A stretch of 11,822 nt of DNA. Source: Hyphomicrobiales bacterium (lineage in GTDB: Bacteria; Pseudomonadota; Alphaproteobacteria; Rhizobiales; Xanthobacteraceae). The translations under genes and the position numbers were made by a program. The notes beneath the pieces are model-generated. The model did not search any database, was not told the DNA's origin, and saw nothing but the letters and a program-made list of their open reading frames with translations. Positions 1 through 5,836 of the stretch are shown here, one piece after another. Each line of letters begins with the position of its first letter. Position 1 is the first letter of the stretch. The stretch covers positions 1 to 11,822 of the forward strand of contig JAKFYO010000177.1 of the NCBI GenBank assembly GCA_021730825.1, read 5' to 3'.

Positions 1-980
1 GGCGCGCGGTCGTTCGGCCGGGCTGATTTTGCAAGGTCGAACATATTCTTCGCATTACGAAGATTGGGGAGATCCGGCGAAGCCACGATGAGAATGTCGT
101 CGGCGCCGAGGATGGCGCGCTTGGCCCAGCCGCTCCACATATGCGGGATGTCGAGCACGATGTAGGGCACTGACGCGCGCAGGGTATCGAAGATCGGCTC
201 GAAACCTTCAGGCGAAATGTCGTATTCGCGATCGAGGGTCGCTGGTGCAGCAAGCAGGCTCAGGTGATCCGTGCACTTGGAGAGCAGGCGGTCGATGAAA
301 GCGCCGTCCACACGGTCCGGTGAAAACACCGCGTCGGCAATGCCCTGTGGCGGGTCCTGGTTGAAGTCGAGACCCGCGGTGCCGAAAGCAAGATCGAGAT
401 CGGCCACGACTGCGTCGATCGAGAGATCGCGGGCAATCGCAAAACCGATATTATGCGCAACCGTCGAAGAGCCGACGCCGCCTTTAGCGCCTATCACGCC
501 GATGACCTTGCCGACCGGCTTCGCGTCGGAGGCGCCATAAAGACCGGAGATGGAAGCGACGATGTCGAGCGGGGCAAGGGGTGCTACGAGATAATCGCTC
601 ACGCCACGGCGCACGAGTTCGCGATAAAGAATGATGTCGTTCACGCGGCCGACAACGACGACCTTGGTGCCGGCGTCGCAGCACTGCGAGAGCCGGTCGA
701 GGCCTTCGAGCAGCGCGTTGGCGTGACCGTTATACTCGATGAAAATTACGTTCGGCGTTGCCGAGCCGCGATAAGCTTCCTCCGCCGCCGGTAGCCCGCC
801 CATCGAAACTTTTACATGTGCTCGCGCCATACGCCGGTCGGCGGCGCCGCCTTGCACGGCATGGGCGAGTTCCGGCGTTTCGCAAAAAGCCTGAATCGTA
901 ATGCGCGGCACTGGAGCGATGTGACGCTCCGGTGCTGCTGCCGGGATATGCGTGTCAAGTACGGGAGCGGCTCTCATCAT
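1..980 (-). CDS. cpaE: Pilus assembly ATPase CpaE (TadZ-like), 3' end cut by window edge
   Basis: The visible N-terminal 326 residues match CpaE/TadZ, a MinD/ParA-like ATPase that, in the families studied, places the Tad pilus machine at its site on the inner membrane. Residues about 75-148 form a degenerate receiver-like domain. A deviant Walker A GAKGGVGSST lies at 164-173, an A'-type strand ADLDLAFGTAG at 193-203 and a Walker B-type strand YIVLDIP at 273-279. Full-length CpaE is usually somewhat over 400 residues, so roughly the last 100 are outside the window. The first ATG (980-978) overlaps the cpaD stop as ATGA, which suggests translational coupling. A second in-frame ATG follows at once (977-975) and sits better relative to an AGG upstream. 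The receiver domain lacks the usual acceptor Asp and the conserved Lys (A133 in DYLVAPL), so it is probably not phosphorylated. The family call is secure; the C-terminus is unseen. Confidence 0.95.
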   Translation of the reverse strand, partial: MMRAAPVLDTHIPAAAPERHIAPVPRITIQAFCETPELAHAVQGGAADRRMARAHVKVSMGGLPAAEEAYRGSATPNVIFIEYNGHANALLEGLDRLSQCCDAGTKVVVVGRVNDIILYRELVRRGVSDYLVAPLAPLDIVASISGLYGASDAKPVGKVIGVIGAKGGVGSSTVAHNIGFAIARDLSIDAVVADLDLAFGTAGLDFNQDPPQGIADAVFSPDRVDGAFIDRLLSKCTDHLSLLAAPATLDREYDISPEGFEPIFDTLRASVPYIVLDIPHMWSGWAKRAILGADDILIVASPDLPNLRNAKNMFDLAKSARPNDRA

Positions 981-1699
981 TGACCTATGGTGCTCGCTTT
1001 GGCGGCGTTCGGATAATTCGTCGAAGGGTCCTGACCCTGACGGTATTTCTCGAGGACCGTGCGGCGGCGCGCAGCATACGAAGGCTGCTCGGCGCGCGGC
1101 TGCACGAGATCTTCCGGATTGGCGACCTGAACTGCGAGATTATGCTGGGCCGCACAGCCGAAGTTGCGCATCGGGTAATTTTGCTGGTTATCGAAATTCG
1201 GGTTGGTGCCGAGATTTTCCTGACCGGCGTGACAGCGGCTCGCTACCTGCGCGGTGATGGCCGCGAAAGTCAGCCTGATCGGCGCAACATTCGACGGCGA
1301 ATCGGATTGATAAGCCTGAATCTGGATCGCACGCGGGTGTACGCCCGAAGAAACGAGCAGGCTGCGCAATTCGCGCACGGTGCGGCTCGACGAAACTTCA
1401 TTTGCTACATTGGCGGGCAATTCGATCGTCATCGGCCCCGAACCGTAACGGCGCCACTGCGAAGCAAAGCCACCGGCAAGTGCGCGCTGTTCGGGCGTGA
1501 GCCCCAAACGCCCGGAGCCCACGAACATCTGCACCGAGCGTGCGCCTTCGTTCACCTGAATTGGGTGGCGGTCGCGGTAGTCCGACGGCACCGTGCCGGT
1601 CACGATCCGGTCGGTCTGGCAACCGACAAGGGCAAGCGAACCAAGCCCGATCAGAAGTGCTGCGCGAAGACGGGCGGGAAGGACGCTGATTACTGACAT
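977..1699 (-). CDS. cpaD: Pilus assembly lipoprotein CpaD
   Basis: This matches the CpaD family, a lipoprotein of the Tad pilus that is thought to help the CpaC secretin assemble in the outer membrane. From the ATG at 1699 the protein has 240 residues. It opens with a hydrophobic signal sequence ending in a lipobox LVGC, with the lipidated Cys at 27. The family pattern DYRDRHPI follows, and the C-terminal part has the typical FGCAAQHNLAVQVANP stretch and YRQGQDPSTNY. The reading frame extends upstream to a TTG at 1711, but GGAG at 1709-1706 lies six bases ahead of the ATG at 1699, so I chose the ATG. It starts 16 bases after the cpaC stop and its own stop overlaps the cpaE start, so it is an internal gene of the cpaBCDE operon. 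Two Cys residues in the C-terminal half could form a disulfide. Confidence 0.93.
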   Translation of the reverse strand: MSVISVLPARLRAALLIGLGSLALVGCQTDRIVTGTVPSDYRDRHPIQVNEGARSVQMFVGSGRLGLTPEQRALAGGFASQWRRYGSGPMTIELPANVANEVSSSRTVRELRSLLVSSGVHPRAIQIQAYQSDSPSNVAPIRLTFAAITAQVASRCHAGQENLGTNPNFDNQQNYPMRNFGCAAQHNLAVQVANPEDLVQPRAEQPSYAARRRTVLEKYRQGQDPSTNYPNAAKASTIGQ

Positions 1700-1715
1700 C
1701 TTACGCTCCAAACAC

Positions 1716-3170
1716 TCAATCCAGGATGAAACCGTAGTTGCCCTTCAGACGATTCTTCTCGTTCGAACCGGGCACGCCGTAGATTCGATTGAGACGCCCA
1801 AGCAGCACTGCCGACTGATCGGAAGGATTAGAGAAGCCATCGTCGGGGCGCACGATTTCCTGCTGCGCGACCCCGCGCACGACATACGGCGTCACCATGA
1901 TCATCAGTTCGGTTTGGCCGGTGACGTAGTCGCGGCTCTTGAACAAAGCGCCTAGCACCGGCAGATTCATCAGGCCGGGAAGGCCGTTGATGTTGTGCTT
2001 GGTCTGCTCCTGCAAAAGTCCCGCCATAACCAGCGAACTGCCGGAGGAAAGCTCGACCGTCGAGTTAGCGCGGCGAACGCGCAGTCCCGGAATCGTCACT
2101 GTGCCGAGGCTAACTGCGCCTTCGGAGGAAAGCTCACTCACCTCGGTCGCAACACGCAGGCTCATCTTTCCTTCGGAGAGCACGACCGGTGTGAATTCGA
2201 GTGCCACACCGAATTGCTTGAACTGAATCTGAATCTGACACTGCCCGGTACCGGGATCGCAACTCTGGCCCGCGGGAATTGGAAACTCGCCACCGGCAAG
2301 AAACTTTGCCGTCTCGCCGCTGATCGCGGTGAGATTCGGTTCAGCGAGCGTGCGCATGACGCCGGCCTGCTCCATCGCGCGGATCGTCGCTCTGACGGTG
2401 CCGCCGTTCGGCAGCGTGAAAGACGGCCTGACGCTGCTGCTCGAGATCAACGTGTTCTGCGCGGAGAACGGATTGTTGTTGTCGAAACTAACGACGGCGC
2501 TGCCGATATTGATGTTGGAGCCGTTCAGATCGACGCCGAGCTGCTTCAGGATATTCCGCTGCACTTCTGCGACGGTCACCTTCAGCATCACCTGTTCGCG
2601 GTCGCGGATGGCGAGGCCATTCACGACTTTGGCAGCGTCCCCAACCATGCGCACTGCGGTATCGAAAATGTGCTGGGCTTCCGCGGCGGAAGCAACCGAG
2701 CCGGAAAGCACGATACTGTCGCCGATCGAATCAACCTTGACCTGCGCCGTCGGTGCGAGCCTTTGAATTGCCGCGCGCACACCGACCGCGTCAAGCGCGA
2801 CCTCGATGTCGTAGCCTGCGATCTGCTGGCCGTTCTCGTCGAAGAAGACGATATTTGTCTGCCCCGCCTTCACGCCGATCAGGTAGGCGCGGCGCGCAGA
2901 ACGAATTACGGCGTTGGCGATCGCCGGATTTGCAATCAGGACGTCTTTGGCATCGCGCGGCAGATCGACTACCAGCGACTTGCCGACACCGAGTGCCAGA
3001 AAATTCCCACGCGTGTGAATCACCGGGGCCTGCGGCTGTACGCGCTGGACGGTCGGCGCGGCATTCGGCGGTCCGGCGAGCTGCGGTTCGGCCGCATACA
3101 AAGCGGAAGACATCGTCAGCGCAAGGAAAGCGAATGTTAACCCTGCTTTTGCGGCTAGCGGCATTTGCAT
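1716..3170 (-). CDS. cpaC: Pilus secretin CpaC (RcpA-like)
   Basis: This is the outer-membrane secretin through which the Flp pilus leaves the cell. The 484-residue protein has a signal peptide with probable cleavage near residue 26-27 (SALYA-AEP). A pilus-type secretin N-domain spans about 54-127. A BON-like segment (VKVDSIGDSIVLSGSVASAAEA) lies around 144-188, and the secretin domain covers about 195-432. Family landmarks in the secretin domain are LAEPNLTAISGETAKFLAGG (275-294), VALEFTPVVL (322-331), and LPGLMNLPVLGALFKS with ELMIMVTPYVV near 397-431. Cys304 and Cys311 bracket a short loop and may pair. The ATG at 3170 is preceded by GAGG at a spacing of six. An in-frame ATG two codons later is possible but less well placed. 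The gene lies 21 bases after cpaB and 16 bases before cpaD, clearly in one operon. Length and domain order are normal for the family. Confidence 0.96.
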   Translation of the reverse strand: MQMPLAAKAGLTFAFLALTMSSALYAAEPQLAGPPNAAPTVQRVQPQAPVIHTRGNFLALGVGKSLVVDLPRDAKDVLIANPAIANAVIRSARRAYLIGVKAGQTNIVFFDENGQQIAGYDIEVALDAVGVRAAIQRLAPTAQVKVDSIGDSIVLSGSVASAAEAQHIFDTAVRMVGDAAKVVNGLAIRDREQVMLKVTVAEVQRNILKQLGVDLNGSNINIGSAVVSFDNNNPFSAQNTLISSSSVRPSFTLPNGGTVRATIRAMEQAGVMRTLAEPNLTAISGETAKFLAGGEFPIPAGQSCDPGTGQCQIQIQFKQFGVALEFTPVVLSEGKMSLRVATEVSELSSEGAVSLGTVTIPGLRVRRANSTVELSSGSSLVMAGLLQEQTKHNINGLPGLMNLPVLGALFKSRDYVTGQTELMIMVTPYVVRGVAQQEIVRPDDGFSNPSDQSAVLLGRLNRIYGVPGSNEKNRLKGNYGFILD

Positions 3171-3191
3171 CGTCAGCCTCGATCCCTTCGC

Positions 3192-3974
3192 TTACTTCGC
3201 GGTCTGCGTTGAGTTGATGCCGAAGCGAACGAAGTTCACACGCGAGCTCTGCGTTTCTTCGGCTTCGGGAGCGGCATTCGGTTTTGCGTCCGCGAGCGAG
3301 CGAAGCGCGAGCGAAAGAGTGCCGCGCTGGCGGGACATCGCGAGCGTTTCGGCCTGCTGCGGACCAAGCTCGAGCAGCGCGGTCTTGCCAACCACAACCT
3401 TCTGGCCGCCCTTCTCTTCGACGGTTTGATCGATCGCAAGCACGCGGATGTTGCGGAGAACCGTCTCCGTCATGATCGATTCGGAACCTTGTTGTCCCTG
3501 TTCGCGGCGCGTGAGCAGCACGTCCACGCGATCGTTCGGAAGGATGAAACCACCCGCGCCGGTCTCGGCGGAAATTTCGGTCGATACCGCGCGCATGCCC
3601 GCGGGCAGGATCGCGGACATGAAGCCTGAGCCGTCGGCGCGAATCAGCTTTTCTTCACGGATCGGTTCGCCGGCGACGAAAGGCGCGCGCGCAACCGTAC
3701 CCTTGAATTCGTTGAGCGCATCAGGGCGCGCAGTCTTTCGGACGAAGAGCGGACCTGCGGCGGCAATCGGCCAAGGCTGCCAGGTGATGTCCTCCGGCAA
3801 AACTGCGCGGCCGACGGCGATGTCGTTCTTCGCGACGAGAATCTCGACGGTTTCGGAAACGGGACGGACGATCTGCTGCACGATCGGCGCAGGTGTACGA
3901 TTGCCCGACAACATGAAGGCCGCAGCACCTGCCGTGACGGCGATGCCAAGAACAATAAGACGCGCGGGTTTCAT
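3192..3974 (-). CDS. cpaB: Pilus assembly protein CpaB (RcpC-like)
   Basis: This matches CpaB/RcpC, a periplasmic protein anchored in the inner membrane that is needed for Flp pilus assembly and works with the secretin. The 260-residue protein has one N-terminal hydrophobic segment (about 5-23). A SAF-type domain follows at about 43-112 (ILVAKNDIAVGRAVLPEDI and APFVAGEPIREEKLI). The CpaB/RcpC core is at about 125-228, with GGFILPNDRVDVLLTRRE, TVLRNIRVLAIDQ and the LSLALRSLAD ending. The ATG at 3974 has GAAGAG about seven bases upstream. It is the first gene of the cpaBCDE run: cpaA ends 141 bases upstream, and that gap holds a CtrA-box-like site and a 15-base palindrome, so a promoter there is likely. 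The last 30 residues are Ala/Glu-rich and probably unstructured. Confidence 0.95.
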   Translation of the reverse strand: MKPARLIVLGIAVTAGAAAFMLSGNRTPAPIVQQIVRPVSETVEILVAKNDIAVGRAVLPEDITWQPWPIAAAGPLFVRKTARPDALNEFKGTVARAPFVAGEPIREEKLIRADGSGFMSAILPAGMRAVSTEISAETGAGGFILPNDRVDVLLTRREQGQQGSESIMTETVLRNIRVLAIDQTVEEKGGQKVVVGKTALLELGPQQAETLAMSRQRGTLSLALRSLADAKPNAAPEAEETQSSRVNFVRFGINSTQTAK

Positions 3975-3998
3975 ACGCTCACTCTTCCACTCGTGCTG

Positions 3999-4013
3999 AT
4001 CCGGGACCCGGAT
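3999..4013. repeat. Perfect 15-base palindrome in the cpaB leader
   Basis: The arms ATCCGGG and CCCGGAT flank a single central A at 4006. It begins 25 bases upstream of the cpaB ATG, so it lies in the likely 5' leader or core promoter of cpaBCDE. It could be an operator for a dimeric regulator, or as RNA a five-base-pair hairpin with a GGACC loop. A chance GC-rich palindrome cannot be excluded. Confidence 0.4.
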
Positions 4014-4056
4014 GTGGGTCGCGGGGCTGCCACTTGCCGGATTTCACCAGCTAAGG

Positions 4057-4072
4057 GTCAACTTATGGTTAA
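4057..4072 (-). promoter_or_regulatory. CtrA-box-like site upstream of cpaB
   Basis: Read on the minus strand the sequence is TTAA, seven bases (CCATAAG), then TTGAC. This is one mismatch from the alphaproteobacterial CtrA consensus TTAA-N7-TTAAC, and its left half also gives TTAACCAT. It sits 83 bases upstream of the cpaB start. CtrA control of pilus genes is established in Caulobacter; its action here is inferred. Confidence 0.45.
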
Positions 4073-4115
4073 TGAGCAGTAGAGGAATTTAATTAACGGG
4101 AACTTGCACTTAGGG

Positions 4116-4622
4116 TCAGACCGTAAGTGCCCTCATGAACGAGGTTTCCGGGTAGACCAAAAGACCCGCAATCGCGAGTGCGATTCCATAGGGAATGCCG
4201 GTCTCGAAATGGTGAAGCCGCGCGATCCACTGCTGCCTAGCCAATATTTGCGGCATCGGCAGCGTGCGAAGCTGCAACAACAGCAACGTGAGAATGCCGC
4301 CCGCGATCGACGCGATCATCAGATATTCCATCAGATGCGAGAAACCGAGCCAAAGCGCGGTCGCCGCCGCAAGCTTCGCATCACCACCGCCGATCCAGCC
4401 GCGCGAAAAGAATCCGAAGGCAACGACCAGAACGATAACACCGGCCAGCAGATGGCGGCCGACATCGCTCCAGCCCATGCCGGTCAGCCAGGCCATCAAA
4501 AAGAAACCAATTATTAACGCAAGCGAAACGCGATTCGAGATCGTCATCGAGACGAGATCGCTCGCCGCGGCAAAAGCCATGGCCGCGGGAAAAAGACCGA
4601 GTACAAGAATTTCGAGGATCAT
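4116..4622 (-). CDS. cpaA: Prepilin peptidase CpaA (TadV-like, A24 family)
   Basis: This is a short A24-type aspartic prepilin peptidase, the inner-membrane enzyme that cleaves the Flp pilin and pseudopilin leaders. From the ATG at 4622 it has 168 residues and is almost entirely hydrophobic, with several membrane segments, which is typical of CpaA/TadV; it lacks the extra methyltransferase domain of larger PilD enzymes. Both catalytic aspartates are visible: one in AAASDLVSMTISN (D22 from this start) and one in the IGGGDAKLAAA motif (D81, the GxGD signature). The frame extends to a TTG at 4631, but neither start has a strong ribosome binding site, so I prefer the ATG. The gene lies just downstream of the pilin and its terminator. 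Expression may come from terminator read-through or from its own promoter in the 4632-4721 gap, where I see no clear elements. Confidence 0.95.
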   Translation of the reverse strand: MILEILVLGLFPAAMAFAAASDLVSMTISNRVSLALIIGFFLMAWLTGMGWSDVGRHLLAGVIVLVVAFGFFSRGWIGGGDAKLAAATALWLGFSHLMEYLMIASIAGGILTLLLLQLRTLPMPQILARQQWIARLHHFETGIPYGIALAIAGLLVYPETSFMRALTV

Positions 4623-4721
4623 CTGGCTCAAACCGGCTGCCGCGGAACTAGCCGCAATCTAGTGGGTAAAGCCTAAGGGAAGCGTGAATCGAAACGGGAG
4701 ATTCAGGCACGACAGGAACTG

Positions 4722-4755
4722 AAAAAGCGAAGGCCCCGGCGCGAGCCGGGGCCTT
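4722..4755 (-). terminator. Intrinsic terminator of the pilin transcript
   Basis: On the minus strand a perfect 11-base-pair stem (AAGGCCCCGGC paired with GCCGGGGCCTT, positions 4755-4745 and 4740-4730) has a four-base loop. CGC and a run of five T (4726-4722) follow. It begins 28 bases after the pilin stop codon. Its position lets the pilin mRNA be made in large excess over cpaA and the assembly genes. Confidence 0.88.
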
Positions 4756-4783
4756 CACAGCAGCTAACAAAGATTTCGGGTGC

Positions 4784-4948
4784 TTACTGCACCAGCTTAT
4801 CCTGCACCGCCTGGAAGGTATTCGTCAGCTTGGTGCCGACGCCCTGCACGACCGCGATGATGGCGACCGAGATGCAGGCGGCGATCAGGCCATACTCGAT
4901 GGCAGTCGCGCCGGATTCGTCCTTAAGAAAACGAGCGATATTCTTCAT
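4784..4948 (-). CDS. pilA: Flp/Fap-type major pilin
   Basis: The 54-residue product is a Flp (type IVb) pilin, the major subunit of the Tad pilus. It starts MKNIARFLKDESG with a short basic leader. The Flp processing motif follows, with cleavage expected after G13 to leave ATAIEYGLIAAC; Glu18 and Tyr19 are the conserved EY pair at +5/+6. The hydrophobic assembly helix is residues 14-36, and the tail ends TNTFQAVQDKLVQ. The length is normal for Flp pilins. AAGGAG lies nine bases upstream of the ATG, inside a perfect inverted repeat. The gene is followed by a strong terminator and by cpaA, and it faces away from the secretin N-domain gene across a 306-base gap. The symbol follows Caulobacter usage; flp would be equally apt. 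The family call is very secure. Confidence 0.95.
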   Translation of the reverse strand: MKNIARFLKDESGATAIEYGLIAACISVAIIAVVQGVGTKLTNTFQAVQDKLVQ

Positions 4949-4950
4949 GT

Positions 4951-4966
4951 TTCAAGGCTCCTTGAA
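4951..4966 (-). promoter_or_regulatory. Inverted repeat containing the pilin Shine-Dalgarno sequence
   Basis: On the minus strand TTCAAGG and CCTTGAA flank AG, giving a perfect 16-base palindrome that contains AAGGAG, the ribosome binding site of the pilin. In RNA it could fold as six base pairs closed by a GAGC loop, partly hiding the binding site. This suggests translational control of the pilin, but it is inferred only from sequence symmetry. Confidence 0.5.
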
Positions 4967-4990
4967 CCTAGTTGGCTCTCTGCAAATCCG

Positions 4991-5007
4991 TCGGACTTTT
5001 TGTCCGA
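4991..5007 (-). promoter_or_regulatory. Second inverted repeat in the pilin leader
   Basis: The arms TCGGAC and GTCCGA flank a run of five identical bases (A on the pilin strand). It lies 43-59 bases upstream of the pilin ATG. If transcribed, it would form a six-base-pair hairpin with a purine loop in the 5' leader, possibly stabilising the abundant pilin mRNA. On the plus strand the loop is T5, which does not resemble a terminator. Confidence 0.4.
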
Positions 5008-5254
5008 TCGAACAGGCGCCAAGCTATCGCGCTCCGATTTCGTCGCGGTTAATCTGATCGTAGAAATCCCATGTTTTCAGGGCGAAATGAAACACAGTTA
5101 ACATTCCACTGACCCAACCGGAGAACCGTTGAGAGGCAAGGTTTCGCGCGATTCAAATCGTACAGCCGGCGGCAATAGATGTCTTTCGTTTGGAGTTCGT
5201 TCACCATTATCGGCGAGATTGGCTTCATTCGTCGCGTCAGTGTTGGAGGCCATC

Positions 5255-5719
5255 GTGCTGCGTAATCAGATCAAGACTTTGCTCGTCTTGTGCGGCCTTT
5301 TCATCGCACCCAACCTCGCATTGGCCGAAGTTGTCTCCGTCGTACTGGATCAGGCTCGCCTTTTGCGTCTGCCGGATCGCGTCTCCACCATCATCATCGG
5401 CAATCCTTCGATTGCCGACGGCACCTTGCAGGCCGGCGGACTTCTCGTCGTAACCGGCAAGGGCTACGGCACGACAAATCTCATGGTGCTGGATAACAAA
5501 GGTACCGTGATCGCCGAGCACACCATTACGGTTTCGGCGCCTGCAAGCGGCCTCACCGTTTTTCGCGGCTCCGACCGCGAGACCCTTAGCTGCGCCCCGA
5601 ACTGCCAGCGCACGCTGGTTCCGGGCGATGCCACGGCTGTTTTCGATGCGGTCGTCGCGCAAAATGGCACGCGTAACGGTCTTTCGGCCGGCACTCCGGC
5701 TGCCTCGCAGGCCCGCTGA
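5255..5719 (+). CDS. Secreted stand-alone secretin N-domain protein (CpaC N-terminal-like)
   Basis: This 154-residue protein has a signal peptide (VLRNQIKTLLVLCGLF, cleavage probably after LALA at residue 24). One domain resembling the pilus-secretin N-terminal domain covers about 25-112. It aligns by eye with residues 55-127 of CpaC in this window: LRLPDRVSTIIIGNPSIADG matches VDLPRDAKDVLIANPAIANA, and TNLMVLDNKGTVIAEHTITV matches TNIVFFDENGQQIAGYDIEV. It has no secretin barrel. A C-A-P-N-C pair follows, which may form a disulfide, and the C-terminus is Ala-rich and probably loose. The start is GTG at 5255, because GGAGG lies five bases ahead and the signal peptide begins there; longer versions from 5129 add 42 implausible residues. 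It is probably periplasmic and associated with the Tad secretin. Similar small proteins occur in rhizobial tad loci, but the exact role is unknown to me. Confidence 0.85.
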   Translation: MLRNQIKTLLVLCGLFIAPNLALAEVVSVVLDQARLLRLPDRVSTIIIGNPSIADGTLQAGGLLVVTGKGYGTTNLMVLDNKGTVIAEHTITVSAPASGLTVFRGSDRETLSCAPNCQRTLVPGDATAVFDAVVAQNGTRNGLSAGTPAASQAR

Positions 5720-5730
5720 GGCGTGTTTCG

Positions 5731-5746
5731 TTAACAGATCGCTAAC
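5731..5746 (+). promoter_or_regulatory. CtrA-box-like site upstream of the first pseudopilin
   Basis: TTAA, seven bases (CAGATCG), then CTAAC is one mismatch from TTAA-N7-TTAAC. It lies 11 bases after the stop of the N-domain gene and 90 bases before the pseudopilin ATG, in a 117-base gap. It points to a separate promoter for the two pseudopilin genes, possibly under cell-cycle control. Binding is inferred. Confidence 0.45.
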
Positions 5747-5836
5747 AACCGCCCACGCCTTCAGGATGGGTGCTTCAACAAATTTTCAAGCGATACCCGC
5801 TACAAACGCGTCGTTATAGCGCGCGGACCCCAAGTC

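Larger units (their letters stand above)
3975..4115 (-). promoter_or_regulatory. Probable promoter region of the cpaBCDE operon
   Basis: This 141-base gap between the cpaA stop and the cpaB start is richer in A+T than its surroundings and holds three TTAA tetramers (4069-4072, 4089-4092 and 4093-4096). It also contains a CtrA-like box and a 15-base palindrome, each listed separately. On the minus strand TTGACC at 4061-4056 could be a -35 element overlapped by the CtrA-like box, but I see no convincing -10 hexamer at the right spacing. I found no terminator hairpin after cpaA, so read-through from cpaA is also possible. Promoter function is inferred from position and motifs. Confidence 0.5.
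4949..5254. promoter_or_regulatory. Divergent intergenic region between the pilin and the secretin N-domain gene
   Basis: This 306-base gap has no convincing gene; the reading frame of the plus-strand gene can be extended to 5129 but the added residues look non-coding. It should contain the pilin promoter (minus) and the promoter of the plus-strand gene. Visible elements are two inverted repeats near the pilin, a GTTAAC at 5097-5102 and a TTAA at 5049-5052. Neither TTAA site makes a good CtrA box, because the second half-sites have two mismatches. I could not identify a -35/-10 pair with confidence on either strand. Confidence 0.5.

Noticed and set aside
932..1696. A 254-codon open frame on the plus strand opposite cpaD
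   Set aside because: It mirrors a well-supported CpaD lipoprotein, has a very basic composition, no ribosome binding site and no family signature.
1995..3140. A 381-codon open frame on the plus strand opposite cpaC
   Set aside because: The product is Arg/His/Ala-rich with no recognisable domain, and the opposite strand is a clear secretin with signal peptide and ribosome binding site. Long antisense frames are common in GC-rich genes.
4052..4119. Two short similar sequences (TAAGGGTCA-like) flanking the A+T-rich part of the cpaA-cpaB gap
   Set aside because: The shared stretch is only about eight bases with a mismatch, too short to call a direct repeat or insertion footprint.
5049..5102. 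TTAA sites (5049-5052 and 5098-5101) as CtrA boxes for the pilin
   Set aside because: At the seven-base spacing the second half-sites have two or more mismatches on either strand. I leave them as isolated TTAA motifs.
5129..5254. N-terminal extension of the secretin N-domain protein from an upstream ATG
   Set aside because: The extra 42 residues would bury the signal peptide, while GGAGG sits five bases ahead of GTG at 5255.
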